A stretch of DNA of 59,687 nt, from positions 1 through 59,687 of the forward strand of contig NZ_LSAZ01000020.1 of the NCBI RefSeq assembly GCF_001584325.1. Direction: 5' to 3'. This stretch comes from Bacillus nakamurai. GTDB lineage: Bacteria; Bacillota; Bacilli; Bacillales; Bacillaceae. A model generated the notes under the pieces. That model made no database searches, was not told the DNA's origin, and saw only the letters and a program-made list of their open reading frames with translations. Of the stretch, positions 53,641 through 59,687 are shown in pieces; within the stretch, counting starts at the first letter, position 1, and each line of letters opens with the position of its first letter. The translations under genes were made by a program, and so were the position numbers.

Positions 53641-55252
53641 GTCTCTGCCTCCCATCCTGCTTCATCCATTCATACTTCAGCGGCAAAGCCAGTTTTGCCT
53701 GGTCAACGAGTCCGTGACGTTCCGAAAACAGTAAGTCTGGAGACCCATAATAAACCAGGTTCGTATCATGAAGCACCAGAATGCTATCAGCATATTCGGA
53801 GACAAGCTCCATATCGTGTGTCACCATAAGAACCGCCGTTCCTTCTGACTGAATCTCTTGAAGCATTTGCATACATTCACGCGCCGTTTTTGCGTCCTGG
53901 CCGAATGTCGGCTCATCAAGCAGCAGTATTTTTACATCGTGCATCAGCATTGTCGCGACGCTGAGCCTGCGTTTTTGTCCTTGGCTTAACGAAAACGGAT
54001 GATGCGAGACATAGCGCCGGAGGCCGAACCGAGCTAACAGCTGAAGAGCTTTCTCCTTCACTGCCTCCTGACGTTCAAAGCCGAATAACAGTTCATCCAT
54101 GACTGTGTCAGTGACAAACTGATGCTCAGGATTTTGAAATACAAATCCCATATGGCGCCGCAGCTCTTTTTCAGAATAGGAATCAATCGGTCTTCCGTCT
54201 ATTTTAATTTGCCCGCCCTCTGGCCGGTTCAGCCGGGCCAGCACTGATAGAAGCGTGGACTTTCCTGTGCCGTTAGGCCCGGCAATCGCAGTGATTGAGC
54301 CATTTTTGACGGAAAAGCTCAGATCCTGAAAAATCGTTTCCGCTCCTCTTTTAAATGATAGATGATGAACGCTGAGCGCATCTTCTGCAGAAGGCTCGAT
54401 CCCGCCGTTATTCGAAAGGGGAGGGAACGGTTCGTTAAAAAGGTTTTCTTTGCACAAAGTAAAAGGAATATGAAGATGTTTCTGCAAAGAAATGACGTGC
54501 GGAATGGGTATTCCGAGCCGTGTCAGCTCATCAAGCTGAAATTGAAAGATGTCTTTTGTCGGCCCGTCCATCACTTTCCGCCCCGATTCGTCAAGCACAA
54601 TCGTTCTATCCATCCACGGTACCCAATGATCGAGTTGGTGTTCAATAACGAGAAGGCCGAACCCTTTTTTCTCTTGGAGCTCTCTGATCAGCTGTACGAA
54701 TTCACGCGCGGAATAAGGATCAAGCTGAGCCGTCGGTTCATCCAAAATAATAAGATCAGGCCCCATCGCGATAATACAAGCGAGTGCGACTTTTTGCTTT
54801 AACCCGCCTGACAGGCCTGAAATCGTTCGCTTCTTTAGATGGGGAATTTCGAATTTTTCCAGCACATCATCAATGATCCTGTCCATGTCTTCTTTTGCAT
54901 ATTGCAGATTTTCCAGCCCGAAGGCGATTTCATCCTCAACCGTCAGCATGCAAAATTGCTGATCCGGATCTTGAAACACCGCGCCGATTGATTTGGCGGC
55001 AGGCTCTGACAGGTCAGAAAGGGGTTTCCCGTATAAGGCAACACAGCCTGTTTGGAACGCGTCGCACGCTTCCGGATAAAGGCCGTTTAAGCAAAGGGCA
55101 AGCGAGCTTTTGCCGCATCCGCTCGGACCGAGCAATAAGGCCCGTTCGCCTTTTTGCAGCTGAAATGACACGTTTTGAAAAATCGGTTTTTCATCCTCTT
55201 CATAAGAAAATGTCAGACCGTCAACCGTGAGAAGCGGATCAGATGCCTGCAT
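53615..55252 (-). CDS. ykoD: ECF transporter double ATPase YkoD
   Basis: A 545-residue protein with two ABC ATPase domains in one chain: Walker [12 protein letters not shown] (about residue 41) and [10 protein letters not shown] (about residue 330), signatures [11 protein letters not shown] and [11 protein letters not shown], and Walker [13 protein letters not shown] and [12 protein letters not shown]. It powers the thiamine precursor transporter YkoEDC. The start at 55252 overlaps the end of ykoE by 14 bp; the C-terminal end overlaps the ykoC start, so the three are coupled. It is somewhat longer than the B. subtilis protein. Confidence 0.92.
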   Translation of the reverse strand: MQASDPLLTVDGLTFSYEEDEKPIFQNVSFQLQKGERALLLGPSGCGKSSLALCLNGLYPEACDAFQTGCVALYGKPLSDLSEPAAKSIGAVFQDPDQQFCMLTVEDEIAFGLENLQYAKEDMDRIIDDVLEKFEIPHLKKRTISGLSGGLKQKVALACIIAMGPDLIILDEPTAQLDPYSAREFVQLIRELQEKKGFGLLVIEHQLDHWVPWMDRTIVLDESGRKVMDGPTKDIFQFQLDELTRLGIPIPHVISLQKHLHIPFTLCKENLFNEPFPPLSNNGGIEPSAEDALSVHHLSFKRGAETIFQDLSFSVKNGSITAIAGPNGTGKSTLLSVLARLNRPEGGQIKIDGRPIDSYSEKELRRHMGFVFQNPEHQFVTDTVMDELLFGFERQEAVKEKALQLLARFGLRRYVSHHPFSLSQGQKRRLSVATMLMHDVKILLLDEPTFGQDAKTARECMQMLQEIQSEGTAVLMVTHDMELVSEYADSILVLHDTNLVYYGSPDLLFSERHGLVDQAKLALPLKYEWMKQDGRQRHESPAANC

Positions 55253-55838
55253 TTTGGGTCACCTGTTTCTTTTTCTTCTTGAATTCCTTTCCGAGCGCCA
55301 TTCCGTTCAGCACGCCTGTGTAGGCAAGTGAGTCGCTGATCACCTTTCCGAGAAGCCCAGCAAGAATCGCACCGGAAGCAAGACGGATGATAAACATAAC
55401 CGCCAACAAACCCGGATTCAAAACAGAGTAGCCGGAAACAAATAAATCATAAATAAAACTTGTCACAGAAGAACCCATCCCCGCCAACAGCAAAACAGGC
55501 AGAGAATAGGCCCGCCATCGTGTGGCTAAAAAGACGGCTTCCGCTCCCAATCCCTGCGCAATTCCTATCAGAATGACCATCGGGCCTGACGGATTTCCGA
55601 GAAGGCACTCCACAAATGCGGCAATGATTTCAGAAATAAGCGCCGCTCCCGGTTTTTGAATGATGTATGCGGCAATAACCGATACGATAAACCAAATGCC
55701 ATAAATCGGTTCATAGCTCATCCGGCCGAAAAAACCGGCCGCTATATTGCTTGCGTGAGTAGATAATAAATAAATGACAGCGAATACAACACTGATCACT
55801 GACATGACTACAATTTCTCTCATTTTCCAGTTCTTCAT
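55239..55838 (-). CDS. ykoE: ECF transporter substrate-binding membrane subunit YkoE
   Basis: A 199-residue S-component with six membrane segments (MREIVVMSVISVVFAVIYL; YGIWFIVSVIAAYIIQKPGAA; and others). It binds the substrate in the membrane, probably hydroxymethylpyrimidine or a thiamine product. Start ATG 55838 lies nine bases after AGGAG. In B. subtilis the operon is ykoFEDC, with the thiamine-binding ykoF first; here ykoF is absent and only a few tens of bases remain between the riboswitch and ykoE. Confidence 0.9.
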   Translation of the reverse strand: MKNWKMREIVVMSVISVVFAVIYLLSTHASNIAAGFFGRMSYEPIYGIWFIVSVIAAYIIQKPGAALISEIIAAFVECLLGNPSGPMVILIGIAQGLGAEAVFLATRWRAYSLPVLLLAGMGSSVTSFIYDLFVSGYSVLNPGLLAVMFIIRLASGAILAGLLGKVISDSLAYTGVLNGMALGKEFKKKKKQVTQNAGI

Positions 55839-55955
55839 TTTTAATCTCCTGCTTTCTTGTCTATTGGATTTTCGGCTGCTGTTAAATGCTGCTTCGTCAC
55901 AGGAAATGGCCATTCGGCTTCATCATTTTCGTTTCCCTCCCGTTATTAAATGAAA
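55839..55955 (-). other. Leader of ykoE where ykoF would be expected
   Basis: On the minus strand a strong GGGAGGG leads to ATG ATG and a nine-residue peptide MMKPNGHFL ending at 55897. In another frame the sequence FNSSRKSNRQESRR before ykoE faintly resembles the end of YkoF (NSPSRKNRKQG). This looks like an internal deletion of ykoF that left both ends. Confidence 0.4.
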
Positions 55956-55990
55956 ATAAAAAACTGCATATCCAAGGGAATATGCAGCAA
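55956..55990 (-). terminator. Terminator of the TPP riboswitch
   Basis: On the minus strand CTGCATAT (55987-55980) pairs with ATATGCAG (55971-55964), followed by T6. Confidence 0.85.
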
Positions 55991-56035
55991 CAGAACGAAA
56001 ACGCATAAAAAATAAACCGCGCTTCGGTCAATCTG

Positions 56036-56130
56036 CACTTCCCCACGCTGGTATTATCCAGATCGGGTTATAAGGGATCAAAACACGCCGCAGCATGTTT
56101 TATCTCAGCCATTACAGCACCCCTAGTGCG
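56036..56130 (-). ncRNA. TPP riboswitch (thi-box) of ykoEDC
   Basis: On the minus strand the aptamer shows CACTAGGGGTGC, CTGAGATAA, ATCCCTTATAACCCGATCTG and GATAATACCAGCGTGGGGAAGTG pieces in order. It controls the ykoEDC transport genes through the terminator at 55956-55990; TPP turns the operon off. Confidence 0.96.
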
Positions 56131-56295
56131 TTTCCTATACAGTTTTTTATGATGACATCATCATAGTTCATCAATTCTGATTTGTAAACAGCTTTTCCCG
56201 GTTGAAGAGAGGAATCGGACCGGACTATCATTCATAAAGATAGGAAGAGTGTTTATCGCGCCGCCTTTTTTATAAAAAGGAAATGGAGGACTCCT

Positions 56296-57560
56296 ATGTT
56301 TGTTCATACAGTGCAGTCTGGCGACACATTATTTTCAATAAGCAGGAGATACGGACTCCCTGTTGACCGGATCAGGAGCGTCAACGGGCTTGAGGAAACG
56401 AATATTGTTCCGGGGCAAGCACTGCTTATTCCTCTTTATGAATATACGGTTCAGCCGAATGATACGTATGCCGTCATCGCGGTCAAGTCTTATGTTTCGC
56501 AAATGCAGCTGATGCAGGCCAATCCCTCGATTTTGCCAAACCGTTTACAGACGGGAATGAAGGTGAGGATACCTGACATCTCGAACTACCTTGCCGGCAC
56601 TCTGCAATTTTATGTCATTCGGACACCTGAAGCAGACAGAGCGTTAATCAACGATTATGCACCTTATTCATCTGCGATCTCGCTGTTTGAATATCATTTT
56701 GGACCGAATGGGGACATTCTGAATGACTTAAATGACAAAACAGCGATTGAAACCACGTGGAAAAACAGAGTGCGGCCGCTTGCCGTCATTACGAATCTGA
56801 CAGGCGGGGGGTTCAGTTCTGACCTTGCCCATCAAGTGCTGCAAAATCCGTCAGCCCGGACGAACCTCGTCAACAATATCTCGTGTATTTGACGACTAGA
56901 AAAGGGTATGGCGGTGTAAACATTGATTTTGAACGGATCAGTGAAGCGGATCGTGATCTGTTCACAGGCTTTCTCCGTGAGTTGAAAAATCGGCTTTCAC
57001 AGCATCAGCTTGCATTAACCATATCGGTTCCGGCTAAAACAAGTGAAGAGGTGCCTTGGCTCCGAGGATGTGATGACGGCGGAATCGGGGCTGTCGTCGA
57101 TTATATGTTTATTATGGCGTACGATTGGCACCATGCCGGCAGTGAGCCGGGCGCTGTGGCACCCTTGACCGAAGTCAGGGAGACGATTAACTTTGCCATC
57201 AGCAGGCTGCCGAGAAGAAAAGTGATTCTCGGTGTTCCGCTGTATGGTTATGATTGGCTGATTCCGTATAAACCCGGCACGATCGGAACCGCTATATCCA
57301 ATCAGCGCGCCATTGAAACCGCTATGAAGCACCAGTCGGCGATACACTATTCAGAGCAAGACCGCTCGCCGTATTTCCGGTACACAGATGAACAGGGAAG
57401 AACCCATAAAGTGTGGTTCGAAGACGTAAGAAGCATGAGTGAAAAAATGGTTCTCGTGCGGGAATTCGGCCTCCAGGCCATCGGAGCGTGGCAATTGACG
57501 CTCGGCTTCAATCCGGGGCCTTGGCTCTTGCGGAAATTTTTCACGATCCGAAAAATATAG
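56296..57560 (+). pseudogene. Frameshifted LysM-GH18 spore-type glycosidase
   Basis: The combined frames encode about 420 residues: two LysM domains (residues 1-48, VHTVQSGDTLFSISRRYGLP, and 50-96), then a GH18 domain containing GYGGVNIDFERISEADRDLF (catalytic DxxE-type motif) and YMFIMAYDWHHAGSEPG. The protein resembles YdhD/YaaH (SleL) enzymes, which cleave spore cortex or modify the coat. One base is missing at about 56880-56883: frame one ends NNISCI, and frame two begins YLTTRKGYGG; inserting one base gives a Tyr codon and continuity with the family. ATG 56296 has GGAGG upstream. It ends at a good terminator. Confidence 0.82.
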
Positions 57561-57568
57561 CTGCGTGG

Positions 57569-57593
57569 ACCCGCCCTCCGGCGGGTGTTTTTT
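57569..57593 (+). terminator. Terminator after the glycosidase
   Basis: ACCCGCC (57569-57575) pairs with GGCGGGT (57580-57586), followed by GTTTTTT. Confidence 0.8.
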
Positions 57594-57650
57594 CTTCCTA
57601 TGATAACAGGCATTCTTTTGGACAATCTAATGTGAAAAGGAGGTCTGTAC

Positions 57651-57788
57651 ATGAAAAAAAGAGAAGAGCAGTACATTAATCAGGCTGAATACGTTCCCCA
57701 TCCGACAAAAGAAGGGGAATACGCGTTAATGCTGCATGAATCGTATCATTTGCTCTCAGAAGAAGATGAAAGCGATTTGCCGGAATAA
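57651..57788 (+). CDS. Small acidic protein, unknown function
   Basis: A 45-residue protein reading MKKREEQYINQAEYVPHPTK and ending EEDESDLPE. It starts six bases after AAAAGGAGG. The sequence is charged, with no membrane segment. It stands alone between two terminator-like hairpins and I do not recognise a family. Confidence 0.65.
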   Translation: MKKREEQYINQAEYVPHPTKEGEYALMLHESYHLLSEEDESDLPE

Positions 57789-57818
57789 GGGCTTCAGCCT
57801 TTATTCCGTTTATTTTGT
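57782..57818 (+). terminator. Possible terminator after the small acidic gene
   Basis: GGAATAAGG (57782-57790) pairs with CCTTTATTCC (57798-57807); the T run is weak. Confidence 0.45.
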
Positions 57819-57900
57819 CACCGATAGCTGAAATAACGCATTTTATGGTTGACACATCCCTTTTTTTTCTGTAATCTCAGTGTGTCAATTCAAATAGGAA

Positions 57901-58110
57901 CTTCGTTAGGTGAGGCTCCTGTATGGAGATACGCTGCTGCCCAAAAATGTCCAAAGACGCCAATGGGTCAACAGGAATCATCGACATAAGGTGATTTTTA
58001 ACGCAGCTGGATGGTCATCCTATGCCATACAGTGCTAAAGCTCTACGATTGAAGGCCCTGCACGTTTATTTGCCGTGCTTCTTTTCGCCTTCAATCAGAA
58101 GGTTTTTTTT
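57901..58110 (+). ncRNA. M-box (magnesium) riboswitch of mgtE with terminator
   Basis: The aptamer opens with CTTCGTTAGGTGAGGCTCCT (57901-57920) and contains TATGGAGATACGCTGCTGCC, CAATGGGTCAACAGGAATCA, AAGGTGATTT, AACGCAGCTGGATGG and CCTATGCCATACAGTGC in the order of the M-box family. Downstream GATTGAAGG .. CCTTCAATC with an inner GCACG/CGTGC forms the terminator, with a T8 run ending at about 58110. High magnesium promotes termination. Confidence 0.95.
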
Positions 58111-58156
58111 ATGCCTCAAAATGTACATGACTGAGCATGATAAGGAGGTGCGGAGT

Positions 58157-58276
58157 ATGGATTCTCCCCATTCGAGTATGTCAGAAGAAGTACCCATATA
58201 CAGCCAGATAACAAGTGATGACATGATGAGGAGACAGTCCGCCGCACTTTCTTTGACAGACGGCGCGTCTCCGTAA
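58157..58276 (+). CDS. Small protein upstream of mgtE (possible leader peptide)
   Basis: A 39-residue polar protein, MDSPHSSMSEEVPIYSQITS ... LTDGASP, which starts seven bases after a strong AAGGAGGTG (58142-58150). Its stop (TAA) lies in the mgtE ribosome binding site AAAAGGAGG (58275-58283). This position between riboswitch and mgtE suggests translational coupling or a regulatory leader. I do not know a family for it. Confidence 0.6.
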   Translation: MDSPHSSMSEEVPIYSQITSDDMMRRQSAALSLTDGASP

Positions 58277-58294
58277 AAGGAGGTACGAGTCCCG

Positions 58295-59650
58295 ATGGTT
58301 CAAAACATGACCTATGACGAACTCATATTACGCATTATTATTTTATTGCGGGATGGAAAAATAAAAGAATTCCGCAGCATGATAGATGAACTTCAGCCTT
58401 ATGATATGGCGTTTTTATTTAAAGAAATGCCGGAAAAACACCGGGCCCGCTACCTGTCGTACATGACGGTTGATGATATCACCGACATGATCGGAGAATT
58501 AGAGCGGGAATTCCAGCTTGCCGTTTTACATAAAGTCGGTAAAACGAAAGCGACCCTCGCGATGAACAAAATGGATAACGATGATCTCGCCGCATTGCTG
58601 GAAGAGATGGATGAAGAACTGAAAGAACAGCTGCTGTCCAGCATGGAGGCCGAGGAATCAAAGGCCGTTCAGCTTCTGATGAACTATCCGCAGGAATCAG
58701 CCGGCCGTATGATGACGAACCGCTTCGTCTGGATTCCGCAGCATTATACAGTAAAAGATGCGGTCGTCAAGCTGAAAAGCTTCGCGGAAATCGCCGAATC
58801 GATAAACTATTTATACGTCATTAATGACAGCAAACAGCTTGTCGGGGTTCTTTCCTACAGGGATTTAATTCTCGGAGATCCGGAAGATAAAGTGCAGGAT
58901 CTCATGTTTACGCGTGTCATTTCAGCGGGAGTGCTTCAAGATCAGGAAGAAGTCGCCCGGCTTATTCAGCGGTATGATTTTTTAGCCATTCCCATCGTTG
59001 AAGAAAACAATGTGCTTGTCGGCATTGTCACAGTCGATGATATTATCGACGTCGTCATTAAAGAGGCCGATGAAGATTATGAAAAATTCGCCGCATCGGG
59101 TAAAGCGATCACCTTTGATACGAAAGCTTATGTAGCGGCATACCGCAGATTGCCGTGGCTGATTTTGCTTTTGTTTATCGGATTGATTTCCGGCAGCATT
59201 CTGAATTATTTTGAAGATACATTGCAAAAAGTAGTCGCCTTGGCATTCTTCATGCCGATGATTGCGGGAACGACCGGAAACACCGGTACACAGTCCCTCG
59301 CTGTGGTCATCAGAGGTTTGGCTAAAGAAGAAATGAATAAAAAAACCATCTTTAAGCTGATTTTTCGTGAATTGAGAGCCGGTATCTATATCGGAATCGT
59401 CTGCTCGATAGCGATTACGATCGTCGCGTCCGTCTGGCAGAAGGACTTAACACTCGGTTTTGTCGTCGGTTCGTCTCTGCTCGCGACATTAATTATCGGA
59501 ACGATGGCGGGAACGATTGTCCCTATTATTCTTCATAAACTGAACATTGATCCGGCGATTGCTTCCGGGCCGCTGATTACGACGCTTAACGATATTTTGT
59601 CCTTATTAATTTATTTCGGAATCGCAACGGCATTTCTTCATGCACTATAA
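58295..59650 (+). CDS. mgtE: Magnesium transporter MgtE
   Basis: A 451-residue Mg2+ channel. Cytoplasmic part: N domain (residues 5-130) with HEAT-like helices and the acidic motif EEMDEELKEQ, and two CBS domains (about 137-195 and 200-258), which sense cytoplasmic Mg2+ and close the pore; then a connecting plug helix and five membrane helices (from residue 287). The pore motifs MPMIAGTTGNTGTQ and PLITTLNDILSLLIYF are intact. It is the primary Mg2+ uptake path, controlled by the M-box leader. The start at 58295 is 11 bases after AAAAGGAGG. Confidence 0.95.
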   Translation: MVQNMTYDELILRIIILLRDGKIKEFRSMIDELQPYDMAFLFKEMPEKHRARYLSYMTVDDITDMIGELEREFQLAVLHKVGKTKATLAMNKMDNDDLAALLEEMDEELKEQLLSSMEAEESKAVQLLMNYPQESAGRMMTNRFVWIPQHYTVKDAVVKLKSFAEIAESINYLYVINDSKQLVGVLSYRDLILGDPEDKVQDLMFTRVISAGVLQDQEEVARLIQRYDFLAIPIVEENNVLVGIVTVDDIIDVVIKEADEDYEKFAASGKAITFDTKAYVAAYRRLPWLILLLFIGLISGSILNYFEDTLQKVVALAFFMPMIAGTTGNTGTQSLAVVIRGLAKEEMNKKTIFKLIFRELRAGIYIGIVCSIAITIVASVWQKDLTLGFVVGSSLLATLIIGTMAGTIVPIILHKLNIDPAIASGPLITTLNDILSLLIYFGIATAFLHAL

Positions 59651-59687
59651 AAAAAGTCCGTCTCTATTGGGGACTGACCCCATAGAG

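Noticed and set aside
1..59687. CRISPR array, tRNA or rRNA genes
   Set aside because: No regular spaced repeats, no tRNA-like cloverleaf with a conserved T-loop and no rRNA segments were seen; the repeats found are the island repeats and promoter duplication.

Overview
The window is about 60 kb of chromosome from a member of the Bacillus subtilis species complex, most likely the B. velezensis / B. amyloliquefaciens branch. The gene order from the PBSX-type prophage late genes through spoIISAB, pit, steT, ykcABC, htrA, dpp, ykf, ykkCD, proBA, ohr, metE, ispA, rsbRB, yko and mgtE is the one known from B. subtilis, and the proteins are recognisable as its orthologues. There is no rRNA, tRNA or CRISPR array.

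Region by region. 1-9.8 kb: the right part of a defective PBSX-like prophage on the plus strand (end of the tape measure, baseplate, tail fibre, holin and amidase), interrupted by a GLOD5-like VOC gene with its own promoter and terminator. 9.8-20.7 kb: SpoIIS toxin-antitoxin genes, phosphate transporter with its DUF47 partner, serine/threonine exchanger SteT, the MhqR-controlled dioxygenase MhqA, the YkcB/YkcC lipid-linked sugar pair and the membrane protease HtrA. 20.9-31.2 kb: proG, then the dppABCDE and ykfABCD genes, which import peptides and recycle murein peptides behind a candidate CodY-controlled promoter. 31.2-40.7 kb: pgl, a frameshifted ykgA, ykhA, ykkB, the guanidine riboswitch with the ykkCD exporter, purU, T-box-controlled proBA, and the organic peroxide genes ohrA, ohrR and ohrB. 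47.4-59.7 kb: a histidine phosphatase, SAM-riboswitch metE, ispA, rsbRB, the TPP-riboswitch ykoEDC thiamine-precursor transporter, a frameshifted spore-type glycosidase, and M-box-controlled mgtE.

The most unusual part is 40.8-47.4 kb, which looks like a spore-surface locus. First come a protein with a BclA-associated leader-type domain and an acidic Asp-Pro repeat, an unknown protein, a broken glycosyltransferase-TPR gene and a broken collagen-like protein carrying the same leader domain. Next is a roughly 3-kb island that splits guaD exactly between two 15-bp direct repeats. The island holds three small cysteine-rich proteins that resemble the DUF3992 subunits of Bacillus cereus endospore appendages (Ena), and a divergent gene that fuses a CotY/CotZ-type spore-crust domain to an Ena-like domain. 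Excision between the repeats would restore the guaD reading frame at the junction, but the distal guaD half has decayed further.

Several genes between 33 and 57 kb (ykgA, ohrB, the glycosyltransferase, the collagen-like gene, distal guaD, the glycosidase) carry small indels. Some lie in or next to homopolymer runs, so read error and real decay both have to be considered.
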